64,000 nucleotides of DNA from Barrientosiimonas humi. Lineage in GTDB: Bacteria; Actinomycetota; Actinomycetes; Actinomycetales; Dermatophilaceae. Below, piece by piece: positions 1 through 7,171 of this stretch. A program made the position numbers and the translations under genes. Location of the stretch: NCBI RefSeq assembly GCF_006716095.1, contig NZ_VFOK01000001.1, forward strand, positions 2,077,375 through 2,141,374, given 5' to 3'. How positions within the stretch are numbered: the first letter of the stretch is position 1; each line of letters opens with the position of its first letter. A model generated the notes under the pieces. It made no database searches. It was not told where the DNA came from and saw only the letters and a list, made by a program, of their open reading frames with translations.

Positions 1-144
1 GTCGGTGCCGGGCAGCGCGTCGGCCAGGCCGTCGCTGTCGCACACCCGGACGTCGAAGCGGCCCGCGAGCCGGTCGAGCCGGTCCGGGGCGTCGCCGCCG
101 GACTCCACGAGAACAGTCAGCACCGGGGCAGCCACGGCGGCCAC
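1..144 (-). CDS. D-2-hydroxyacid dehydrogenase-like protein, N-terminus only (runs off left edge)
   Basis: The complement of this stretch reads as 48 uninterrupted codons starting from GTG (an in-frame GTG three codons later, at 135, is an alternative). The translation opens with a hydrophobic beta strand (VLTVLVESG) and continues to ADALPGTD, which resembles the N-terminal substrate-domain start of NAD-dependent D-2-hydroxyacid dehydrogenases. The NAD-binding and catalytic parts lie outside the window, so the family call is tentative. A palindrome matching the operators of the neighbouring catabolic genes sits 19 bases upstream, so the gene probably belongs to the same GntR-controlled set. 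Confidence 0.5.
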   Translation of the reverse strand, partial: MAAVAAPVLTVLVESGGDAPDRLDRLAGRFDVRVCDSDGLADALPGTD

Positions 145-162
145 GCTAGGAACGCGGCCGAG

Positions 163-178
163 AGATTGTCAACAATCT
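163..178. promoter_or_regulatory. GntR-type operator, copy 1
   Basis: AGATTGT-CA-ACAATCT: a 7-bp perfect inverted repeat around a 2-bp centre. The core GATTGTCAACAATC is identical to the copy at 930-943 and differs only in the centre from the one at 8726-8739. TTGTC/GACAA palindromes of this size are typical of GntR regulators with FCD domains. It lies just upstream of the leftward dehydrogenase start at 144. Confidence 0.7.
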
Positions 179-213
179 TTGGGCGCGTAGCCGTCGGGTG
201 GCGGGCGCATCGT

Positions 214-861
214 TCAGCCCGCGGCCGCCACCTCGCGGACCATGACGCAGTTGCCCTTCCCCTTGGGGCGGTCGTAGACGAAGCCGACGCGCTCGTACAT
301 CCGGCGGGTGCCGTTGTAGACGAACGACGCCGACATCCGGCGCCCGTCGAGGTCGTGCGGATATCCCTCGACGACGCCTCCCCCGGCTGCCGCGATCAGC
401 TCGACCGCGCCGCGCAGCGCGAGCTCGGCCACCCCGCGCCGCCGATATCGCCGGTCGACGAAGATGCAGGTCACCCGGAAGTCCGGCGGCTGCTGCTGCT
501 CGGCGAGGTACTGCTTGCGGTGGTGCAGGTTCGGCAGCTCCTCGGGCGGCCCGAACTCGGCCCAGCCGACCGCCTCCTCCCCGTCCAGGACCAGCGCGGC
601 GTGCGTCGCATCCTCCTCGACCCAGCGCTGCTTCAGCGCCCGGTTGCCCTCGTAGGACTGGCGTTTCTCCGGGCAGTCGGGCCCGAAGAAGGTGCACCAG
701 CACCCGCCGAAGATCCCGTTGTGCCGCTCGACCAGGGCGGCGAACTGCGGCCAGGTCGAGACGTCCAGGGCCGCGATGCGCAGCCCGTCGAGGTCGGGCT
801 CGACGGCTGCTCGTGGCTGCTGGCCCCGCTTCTTCCCCGTGTCCTTCTGCTTGGTGCTCAT
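214..861 (-). CDS. GNAT-family N-acetyltransferase
   Basis: This 215-residue protein starts at ATG 861. The first 20 residues are Lys/Gln-rich and probably disordered. The acetyl-CoA fold follows: the middle segment has a beta strand (VTCIFVDRRYRRRGVAELAL) with the R-x-x-G-x-A-like pyrophosphate loop (RRYRRRGVA) of GNAT enzymes, and the end MYERVGFV is the usual C-terminal GNAT motif. The substrate is unknown. It is transcribed away from the operator at 930-943, which it shares with the divergent catabolic operon. It may therefore acetylate a pathway intermediate, or be present only by proximity. Confidence 0.7.
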   Translation of the reverse strand: MSTKQKDTGKKRGQQPRAAVEPDLDGLRIAALDVSTWPQFAALVERHNGIFGGCWCTFFGPDCPEKRQSYEGNRALKQRWVEEDATHAALVLDGEEAVGWAEFGPPEELPNLHHRKQYLAEQQQPPDFRVTCIFVDRRYRRRGVAELALRGAVELIAAAGGGVVEGYPHDLDGRRMSASFVYNGTRRMYERVGFVYDRPKGKGNCVMVREVAAAG

Positions 862-929
862 GCGGCCAGCCTGAACCCGGTCCCGGTCGGAACGCGGACG
901 GAACCGGGCGCAACTCGCGATCGGCAAAA

Positions 930-943
930 GATTGTCAACAATC
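930..943. promoter_or_regulatory. GntR-type operator, copy 2 (divergent promoter region)
   Basis: GATTGT-CA-ACAATC, an exact repeat of the core of copy 1. It lies between the leftward acetyltransferase (start 861) and the rightward catabolic operon (start near 968), only 24 bases from the latter. A bound repressor would overlap that promoter or transcription start. Confidence 0.75.
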
Positions 944-967
944 CACATCGGGATGCACCATGGGCGC

Positions 968-1765
968 ATGCTCCCCAGCCACCCCGCCGTGCCCGACCCG
1001 GGCGACGTCGGTCTGGACCTGCCCGACGAGGCGCCGGTGGGGTCGGTGGGCATCGGGGTGGTCGCGCCCTACGACTTCGCGCTGGACCGCGAGCTGTGGC
1101 GCTGGGTCCCTGAGCAGGCGGCGCTGCTGCTGACCCGCACGCCCTTCTCCTCGCTGCCGGTGAGCGTCGAGCAGGCCACGACGGTGGGTGACCCCGACAC
1201 GGTCGCCGCGTGCACCTCCAGCCTCATCGCCACCCGTCCCGAGGTGGTCGCCTACGCCTGCACGTCGGGCTCGTTCGTCGGGGGCGTCGCGGGTGAGCAC
1301 GCCCTGGTCGCCTCGATGCTCGCGTCGGGCACGCCCGCGGCGGTGACCTCCAGCGGCGCGCTGCTGATGGCGCTGCGGCACCTGGGGATCCGGCGCCTCG
1401 CGGTGGCCACGCCGTACGACCAGCGCATCACCGACCGGCTGCGCGCCTTCCTGTCCGCCTCGGGCATCACCGTCACCGCGAGCACCCTGCTGCAGCTGCG
1501 CGGCCTGATCTGGCGGGTGCCCTACGGCACCACCGTCGAGCTGGTGCGCGAGGCGGTCGCCCGGGACGACTGCGAGGCGGTCTTCATCTCCTGCACCAAC
1601 CTCCCGACGTACGACCTCATCGCCCCGCTCGAGCGCGAGCTCGGCATCCCCGTGCTCACCGCGAACCAGGTGACGCTGTGGGCCGCGCTGCGGCTGGCGG
1701 GCATCGCCGCGATCGGCGAGCAGCAGCGACTGCTCGCCGTGACTCACCACAGGCCGGCCGCGTGA
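968..1765 (+). CDS. Asp/Glu racemase-maleate isomerase superfamily protein, EutA-like, two-cysteine form
   Basis: First gene of a six-gene operon, 265 residues from ATG 968; an in-frame ATG at 953 is possible and neither has a clear ribosome site. The family (aspartate/glutamate racemase, maleate isomerase, arylmalonate decarboxylase) uses one or two cysteines for proton transfer. Both are visible here: C98 in ACTSGSF and C209 in SCTNLPT, followed by the family's TANQVTLWAALR helix. EutA proteins of ectoine utilisation clusters belong to this superfamily. The gene overlaps the next by 4 nt (GTGA), so translation is coupled to the M24 protein. The exact reaction cannot be read from sequence. 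Confidence 0.75.
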   Translation: MLPSHPAVPDPGDVGLDLPDEAPVGSVGIGVVAPYDFALDRELWRWVPEQAALLLTRTPFSSLPVSVEQATTVGDPDTVAACTSSLIATRPEVVAYACTSGSFVGGVAGEHALVASMLASGTPAAVTSSGALLMALRHLGIRRLAVATPYDQRITDRLRAFLSASGITVTASTLLQLRGLIWRVPYGTTVELVREAVARDDCEAVFISCTNLPTYDLIAPLERELGIPVLTANQVTLWAALRLAGIAAIGEQQRLLAVTHHRPAA

Positions 1766-2964
1766 CGACGAACACCCTTCGGCCGCAACCGTTTCCGGCC
1801 CAGGAGTATGTCGCTCGCCTGCAGGCGGTGCAGCGCCGGATGGCCGAGCGCGACCTCGCCTCGCTGGTGGTCGTCGACCCGGCGAACCTGTACTACCTGA
1901 CCGGTTACAACGCGTGGTCGTTCTACACCCCGCAGTGCCTGGTCGTCCCGGTCGAGGGGCCGCCCCACCTGTTCGCCCGCGCGATGGACGCCCAGGGTGC
2001 GCACCACACGGCGTCGCTGCCGCGGGAGCAGGTGCACGGCTACCCCGAGCGTCTCGTGCACCGGCCCGACGTGCACCCCTACGACTGGATCGCCGCGCGG
2101 GCGCTGGAGATCGGCGTGCTGCGCGACGACCCGGGCAGCCAGGTCGCGGCCGAGATCGACGCGCACTACTTCTCCCCGCGCGGCTTCTTCGCGCTGCACG
2201 CGCGCCTGCGTCACGCCGCGCTCGTCGACAGCCACGAGCTGGTCAACTGGGTGCGGCTGGTCAAGTCGCCGCTGGAGCAGGAGACGCTGCGCGCGGCCGG
2301 CCAGGTGACCGAGCGCGTCATGCGCATCGCGATCGAGCAGATCGAGGTCGGGCGCCGCCAGTGCGACGTGGTCGCCGAGATCCAGCACGCGCAGGCGCTC
2401 GGCGCCCACCAGATCGGCGGCGACTACCCCGCGATCGTGCCGATGCTGCCGACCGGCGAGACGGCCGGCACACCCCACCTGACCTGGTCGGACCTGCCCC
2501 TCGTCGCCGGCGAGGCGACGACGATCGAGCTGGCGGGCGTACGCCATCGCTACCACGCGCCGCTGGCGCGCACCGTCGTGCTCGGCCGGCCCCCGCACCG
2601 GCTGTCGTCGTGCGCCGACGCCGTCAGCGACGGGATGCTCGCCGCGCTGGAGCAGCTGCGACCGGGGCGCACCGGTCGCGAGGTGCACCAAGCGTTCGCC
2701 TCCACCATCGCCCGCGCCGGGCTCAGCAAGGAGTCGCGCATCGGCTATTCCATCGGCATCGGCTACCCGCCCGACTGGGGCGAGCGCACGGTGAGCCTGC
2801 GCGCCGAGGAGGAGACCGAGCTGCGGGCCGGCATGGCGTTCCACGTGATCCTCGGCATGTGGATGGACGGCTGGGGCTACGAGACCTCCGAGTCGGTGCT
2901 GGTGACCGACGACGGACCCGAGCTGCTGGCGCACGTACCCCGCGGACTGACGATCAAGGAGTGA
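1762..2964 (+). CDS. doeA: Ectoine hydrolase-like M24 (creatinase-fold) protein, DoeA/EutD type
   Basis: 400 residues from GTG 1762. DoeA/EutD opens the ectoine ring to N-acetyl-diaminobutyrate. Residues 42-58 (NLYYLTGYNAWSFYTPQ) and the later segment IGYSIGIGYPPDWGE are features I associate with ectoine hydrolases rather than with Xaa-Pro peptidases. The N-terminal creatinase domain covers about 1-150 and the pita-bread domain about 155-390. The aspartates that bind metal in M24 aminopeptidases are not obvious; the equivalent segment reads TIELAGVRHRYHAPLARTV. A metal-free creatinase-like mechanism is therefore likely. It overlaps the upstream gene and lies 4 nt before the aminotransferase. 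Substrate assignment is by family resemblance. Confidence 0.68.
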   Translation: MTTNTLRPQPFPAQEYVARLQAVQRRMAERDLASLVVVDPANLYYLTGYNAWSFYTPQCLVVPVEGPPHLFARAMDAQGAHHTASLPREQVHGYPERLVHRPDVHPYDWIAARALEIGVLRDDPGSQVAAEIDAHYFSPRGFFALHARLRHAALVDSHELVNWVRLVKSPLEQETLRAAGQVTERVMRIAIEQIEVGRRQCDVVAEIQHAQALGAHQIGGDYPAIVPMLPTGETAGTPHLTWSDLPLVAGEATTIELAGVRHRYHAPLARTVVLGRPPHRLSSCADAVSDGMLAALEQLRPGRTGREVHQAFASTIARAGLSKESRIGYSIGIGYPPDWGERTVSLRAEEETELRAGMAFHVILGMWMDGWGYETSESVLVTDDGPELLAHVPRGLTIKE

Positions 2965-2968
2965 GCGC

Positions 2969-4183
2969 ATGACCACCACCCCGACGACCCCGATCCCGCT
3001 CGCGTCGCGAGCCTCGGACCTGGTCGGCTCGGTGATCGACTCCAGCACCTCGCTGCTGGCGCGGCAGACGCACGACATCGTGCGCTTCGCGATGGGTTCG
3101 CCTGCGCCAGAAGCGATTCCGACGCACACCTTGGCCCAGGTCGGGATCGCGGCGATGGGCGCGGAGGCACCCGACGCGTTCGACTACGCCGCGACCGAGG
3201 GCGACCCCGCGCTGGTCGAGGCGCTGCTCGCGGAGCTGGCCGGCACCACCGACGCCACGACCGCCGAGCGGCTGTTCATCACCTCCGGCGGGATGCAGGG
3301 GCTCGACCTGGCGTTCAAGCTGCTCGTCGACCCGGGCGATCTGGTCGTCGTCGAGTCCCCCACGTACACCAACGGATCCGCGACCGCGCTGTCCTACCAG
3401 GCCGAGCTGCTGGAGGCCCCGGTCGACGCCGACGGGCTCGACGTCGAGCAGCTGGAGCGGCTGGTCGAGCGCGCGGGGCGCACCCCCAAGGCGCTGTACG
3501 TCATCCCCACCTTCCAGAACCCGTCCGGCGCGACCCTGACGCTGGAGCGGCGGCAGCGGCTGCTGGAGCTGGCGCGCCGGTGGGGCAGCGTGGTGATCGA
3601 CGACGACCCGTACGGCATGCTGCGGTTCGCCGGGGAGCCGGTGCCGTCGCTGCACGAGCTCGCTGGCGGTGACCCGCTGGTCTTCTCGGTGCGCACGTTC
3701 TCGAAGATCATCGCGCCGGGTCTGCGGGTGGGGTGGGTCGACGCCGACCCGAGCCTGCAGCCGCTGCTGATCAACGCCAAGCAGGCGATGGACACCTGCA
3801 CCAACCTGCCGCTGCAGCGCCTCGTGGCCGGCTTCCTGCGCGAGGGTCACCTGCAGGACCACCTCGTGACCCAGCGCGCGTCGTACCGCGTGCGCAAGGA
3901 GGCGATGCAGGCCGCGCTCACCGAGCACCTGGGCGACCAGGCCCGCTGGACCGACCCCGAGGGCGGCTTCTTCCTGTGGGTCAGCTTCGACGAGTCCGTC
4001 GACACCGAAAGGCTTTTCGAGGTCGCCCTCGCCGAGGGCGTCGCCTACATCCCCGGCAACGCCCTCTCCCCCGGGCGCCGCTTCCCGCACGACCTGCGGC
4101 TGTGCTTCGCCTCGATGCCGCCGGAGCGCATCCACGAGGGCGTGCGCCGGCTGGCCCGCGCCGTCGAGCGGGTGCGCCGATGA
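2969..4183 (+). CDS. PLP-dependent class I aminotransferase (LysN/aminoadipate type, no HTH domain)
   Basis: 404 residues with a good ribosome site (AAGGAG) before ATG 2969. A fold-type I aminotransferase: the PLP-binding lysine is K246 in RTFSKIIAPGLRVGW, PTFQNPSG binds cofactor and substrate, and DDDPYG supplies the Asp/Tyr pair. It resembles the catalytic half of MocR regulators and LysN-type enzymes, but no winged helix precedes it. Ectoine clusters are usually controlled by a MocR protein (EnuR); here the aminotransferase stands alone and control appears to have passed to the separate GntR protein at 6227. It overlaps the deacetylase gene by 4 nt. Confidence 0.85.
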   Translation: MTTTPTTPIPLASRASDLVGSVIDSSTSLLARQTHDIVRFAMGSPAPEAIPTHTLAQVGIAAMGAEAPDAFDYAATEGDPALVEALLAELAGTTDATTAERLFITSGGMQGLDLAFKLLVDPGDLVVVESPTYTNGSATALSYQAELLEAPVDADGLDVEQLERLVERAGRTPKALYVIPTFQNPSGATLTLERRQRLLELARRWGSVVIDDDPYGMLRFAGEPVPSLHELAGGDPLVFSVRTFSKIIAPGLRVGWVDADPSLQPLLINAKQAMDTCTNLPLQRLVAGFLREGHLQDHLVTQRASYRVRKEAMQAALTEHLGDQARWTDPEGGFFLWVSFDESVDTERLFEVALAEGVAYIPGNALSPGRRFPHDLRLCFASMPPERIHEGVRRLARAVERVRR

Positions 4184-5484
4184 GCGCGCAGACCGCACCC
4201 CCGCTCACGGCGGTCGAGCTGGCGCTGCTCGACCGGATCGACACCGACCGCATCGTCGCCGCGACGCAGCGGCTGGTGCGCGCCCGCGGGGAGAACCCGC
4301 CGGGCCAGGAGGCCGAGACCGTCGCCACGCTCGCGGCCGTCTGCCGGGAGCGCGACCTCGACGTGCGCACCGAGACCGCGGAGGCCGGCCGCGACAACCT
4401 GTTCGCCCGCACCACCGGCGACGCGGGCGGTCCGGCGCTGCTGCTGCTCGGCCACACCGACGTCGTGCCGGTCGGCGAGGGCTGGACGCGCGACCCGTTC
4501 GGCGGCGAGGTCGACGGCGGTCGCGTCTTCGGCCGCGGCACGACCGACATGAAGGGTGGGCTCGCCGCGGCCGTCGAGGCCATGGCGGCGGTGCAGGAGC
4601 ACGCCCGCGCGACCGGACGCACGCTCACCGGCGGGGTCGAGCTGGCCGCGACGGTGGACGAGGAGCAGGGTGGCGTCGGCATCAGGGCGTGGGTCGCGCA
4701 GCAGCCCGCGAAGGCGTACGTCGGGTGCGTGACGGCCGAGCCCACCGACCTGCAGACCGTGATCGCGGCGCGCGGCGACGCCTACCTCGACATCCGGGTG
4801 CACGGCACGGCGGCGCACAGCGGGCGGCCCGACGACGGCGCCAACGCGATCTACGGCGCGGCCCGGATCGTCACCGCGCTGCGCGACTGGCACACCGAGC
4901 TCGCCGCCGCGCCGCACCCGCTCGCGGGTCCGGCGACCTGGAGCGTCGGCGTCGTCGAGGGCGGCACCGGCACCTCGATCGTGCCGGCCGAGTGCCGGGT
5001 GCTGGCCGACCGGCGGCTGCTCCCCGGCGAGGACGCCGAGCAGGTGCTGCGCGAGGTGGTCGCGCGCGTCGACGCGCTCGGGCTGGAGCGCGACGGGCTG
5101 CGCGTCGAGATCGACCTGCCGATGTGGATGCCGGGGTTCGAGACCGCCCCGGACAACGCGTTCGTCACCGCGGTCGAGTCGTCGCTCGGCGCGGCCGGCG
5201 GCCCGGGCCTCGGGCTCGGCGGCTGGACCGCCGCGTGCGACGGCGGTTTCGTGGCGCGCGACCTCGGCGTGCCGGTGGTCGTGCTCGGCCCCGGGTCGGT
5301 CAACGAGCAGGCGCACCGGCCCGACGAGTCGGTCGGTGTCGACGAGCTCACGGTGGCCGCCCGCACGTACGCCCTCGCTGCCTGGCGCCTCCTCGCACCG
5401 GACAGCACGGCCGGCGCCGCGCCCGACGCGCCGGACGGCTCCGCGCTCGAGTTCCGTTCTCCCGGCGCAGGATCGGAGGCCTGA
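4180..5484 (+). CDS. M20-family deacetylase (ArgE/DapE type)
   Basis: 434 residues from ATG 4180, overlapping the preceding stop (ATGA). M20 enzymes are two-zinc amidohydrolases that remove acyl groups from amino-acid nitrogens. The signatures are visible: H92 and D94 in LLLGHTDVVPVG, D123 in GRGTTDMKGG, catalytic E161 and metal-ligand E162 in DEEQGG, and the dimerisation-domain HSGRPDDGANAI. In an ectoine pathway it would deacetylate the N-acetyl-diaminobutyrate made by the M24 enzyme, replacing the AstE/AspA-type DoeB found in other bacteria. The C-terminal 25 residues are low-complexity and Ala/Pro-rich. Confidence 0.82.
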   Translation: MSAQTAPPLTAVELALLDRIDTDRIVAATQRLVRARGENPPGQEAETVATLAAVCRERDLDVRTETAEAGRDNLFARTTGDAGGPALLLLGHTDVVPVGEGWTRDPFGGEVDGGRVFGRGTTDMKGGLAAAVEAMAAVQEHARATGRTLTGGVELAATVDEEQGGVGIRAWVAQQPAKAYVGCVTAEPTDLQTVIAARGDAYLDIRVHGTAAHSGRPDDGANAIYGAARIVTALRDWHTELAAAPHPLAGPATWSVGVVEGGTGTSIVPAECRVLADRRLLPGEDAEQVLREVVARVDALGLERDGLRVEIDLPMWMPGFETAPDNAFVTAVESSLGAAGGPGLGLGGWTAACDGGFVARDLGVPVVVLGPGSVNEQAHRPDESVGVDELTVAARTYALAAWRLLAPDSTAGAAPDAPDGSALEFRSPGAGSEA

Positions 5485-5486
5485 CC

Positions 5487-6224
5487 GTGCCCACCGTCGG
5501 ACTGCTCTACCCCGGCTACAGCGCCGAGGACGACTACCCCCGGTTCGTCGCTCGGCTGCGCGAGGCCGGCGTACGCCCGCCCGACCTGCCCCTGGTGCAC
5601 ACCCGGATGGACGAGGACGCCCACCGCGTCGACGCGCTGCTGGAGATCGGGCGCGCCGACCATCTCGCCGCCGGTGGTCGGGAGCTGGTCGCCGAGCACG
5701 GCGCGGAGTCGGTGATGTGGGCGTGCACGTCGGGCTCGTTCGTCTTCGGGTGGGAGGGGGCCCGCGAGCAGGCCGAGCAGCTGGCGGAGGCGGTCGGGCG
5801 GCCGGCGTCGTCGACGTCGTTCGCGTTCGTCGACGCCTGCCGGCACCTCGGGATCGAGCGGGTCTCGGTCGCGGCGTCCTACCCGCAGGACATCGCCGAG
5901 GCGTTCGTGGCGTTCCTCGGCGCGGCCGGCATCGAGGTGGTCGCGATGGGCAGCCACGGCATCGTCACCGCGGCCGAGGTCGGCACGCTCGGGCGCGAGC
6001 AGGTGCTCGCCGTGGTGCGCGGCGCCGACCTGTCCGACCGCGTGCAGGCGGTGCTGGTGCCCGACACCGCGATGCACACGCTGGAGTGGCTCTCCGACGC
6101 CGAGGCGGAGACCGGACGGCCCGTCCTCACCGCGAACCAGGTCACGATCTGGAAAGGTCTGCAGCTGTTGGGAGTCCGGCCCTCGCTGCCTGGCTCCGGT
6201 CGCCTCTTCGCCCAGGAGCGTTGA
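5487..6224 (+). CDS. Second Asp/Glu racemase superfamily protein, single-cysteine form
   Basis: 245 residues from GTG 5487, preceded by GGAGG at a good distance. It shares the WACTSGSF motif (C80) and TANQVTIWKGL helix with the protein at 968-1765, so the two are paralogues. At the position of the second catalytic cysteine it has D193 (VLVPDTAMHT, versus VFISCTNLPT in the other). Arylmalonate decarboxylase also keeps only one cysteine, so this copy may decarboxylate or act without two-base racemisation. It lies in the same operon, just before the GntR regulator. Confidence 0.7.
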   Translation: MPTVGLLYPGYSAEDDYPRFVARLREAGVRPPDLPLVHTRMDEDAHRVDALLEIGRADHLAAGGRELVAEHGAESVMWACTSGSFVFGWEGAREQAEQLAEAVGRPASSTSFAFVDACRHLGIERVSVAASYPQDIAEAFVAFLGAAGIEVVAMGSHGIVTAAEVGTLGREQVLAVVRGADLSDRVQAVLVPDTAMHTLEWLSDAEAETGRPVLTANQVTIWKGLQLLGVRPSLPGSGRLFAQER

Positions 6225-6226
6225 TC

Positions 6227-6907
6227 ATGTCGAACGTGTCCCGCCTGACACCGCTGGTGCAGGAGTCCACCGCGAGCATGGTCGCGCGCACCGTGCGCGA
6301 GGCCATCGCACGGGGCGACATCGGTCCGGGCGAGCAGCTCGGCGAGGTCGAGCTCGCCCGCCAGCTGGGCGTCAGCCGTGGCCCGCTGCGCGAGGGCCTG
6401 CAGCGCCTCACCCAGGAGGGACTCGTCGAGTCCTACCGCAACAGAGGGCTTTTCGTCATCGAGATGACGCCCGAGCGGGTGCGCGACACCTACCTCGCCC
6501 GGCAGGCCGTCGAGCGCGGCGCGGCCGAGCACCTGCACGACACCGGCACCGCCGCGACGGCCGGCGGCTCGCTGCTGCGCGTCGTCGACACCATGGAGCG
6601 CGCGGCCGCCGACGACGACCGCGAGGCCGTGACCGACGCCGACCTCGCCTTCCACGAGCAGCTGGTGCGCGAGTCGGCCAGCCCCCGGCTCGTGTGGATG
6701 CACCAGACCCTGCTCACCGAGACCCGCATGTGCCTCAACGCCCTCGAACCGACCTACGACTCCAACGAGGACCGGGTCGCCGAGCACCGTGCCATCGCCG
6801 AGGCGCTGCAGGCCGACGACCCGACCGCCACCGACCGGCTGCTGGTCGCCCACATGCGCGACGGCGTACGCCGCCTGGTCCCCGAACCCGTCGAGCCCCC
6901 CGCCTGA
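6227..6907 (+). CDS. GntR-family transcriptional regulator with FCD domain
   Basis: 226 residues, ATG 6227 preceded by AGGAG. The N-terminal winged helix (residues about 12-80) contains ELARQLGVSRGPLREGLQRLTQEGLV. The C-terminal all-helical FCD domain has the usual acid/histidine positions (DLAFHEQLV, EHRAIAEAL, AHMRDGV) that hold a metal and a small carboxylate effector. It is the last gene of the catabolic operon and the only regulator near the four matching palindromes at 163, 930, 8726 and 11513. It is the obvious candidate to bind them, probably as a repressor released by a pathway metabolite, and it would then autoregulate through the operon promoter. Confidence 0.88.
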   Translation: MSNVSRLTPLVQESTASMVARTVREAIARGDIGPGEQLGEVELARQLGVSRGPLREGLQRLTQEGLVESYRNRGLFVIEMTPERVRDTYLARQAVERGAAEHLHDTGTAATAGGSLLRVVDTMERAAADDDREAVTDADLAFHEQLVRESASPRLVWMHQTLLTETRMCLNALEPTYDSNEDRVAEHRAIAEALQADDPTATDRLLVAHMRDGVRRLVPEPVEPPA

Positions 6908-6924
6908 CCAGGCCGCGGCAACCT

Positions 6925-7006
6925 CGGGTCGATACCGACCCCATCTGCCCGGAAAACCGGCCTGAACCGTGCCGTTCCGGGTCGATACCGACCCCATCTG
7001 CCCGGA
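6925..7006 (+). repeat. Two identical 29-bp direct repeats, each with a hairpin
   Basis: Identical 29-base copies lie at 6925-6953 and 6978-7006, a period of 53. Each contains GGGTCG-ATAC-CGACCC, a 6-bp stem with a 4-nt loop, and CCGG-AAAA-CCGG lies between them. They sit just after the GntR stop in a convergent intergenic region, so they may stabilise or end the upstream transcript. Confidence 0.75.
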
Positions 7007-7038
7007 GCAGCCGTACGCTCGCCGCCCCCGCGTGACCA

Positions 7039-7138
7039 GGCCGGGCGGGGCAGGTCCGTAGGGCCGTGGACGGGTTCTGGCGGGAGGCCGAGCCTGCGAG
7101 GCCGGATGGTTGGCCCGTAGGGCCTGCCCCGCCCGGCC
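7039..7138. repeat. Long perfect inverted repeat between convergent genes
   Basis: GGCCGGGCGGGGCAGG at 7039-7054 is the exact complement of CCTGCCCCGCCCGGCC at 7123-7138, a 16-bp stem with a 68-nt loop. The loop itself holds two copies of CCGTAGGGCC. It lies between the converging GntR and aldehyde dehydrogenase genes and could end transcription from both sides, although no U-tract is present. Confidence 0.6.
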
Positions 7139-7171
7139 GGACCCAACCGGCCCCGCCCAGCCCGGCGCCCG

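Noticed and set aside
5-190. A small + strand frame at the left edge
   Set aside because: It is complementary to a better leftward frame with dehydrogenase-like sequence, and it runs into the operator.
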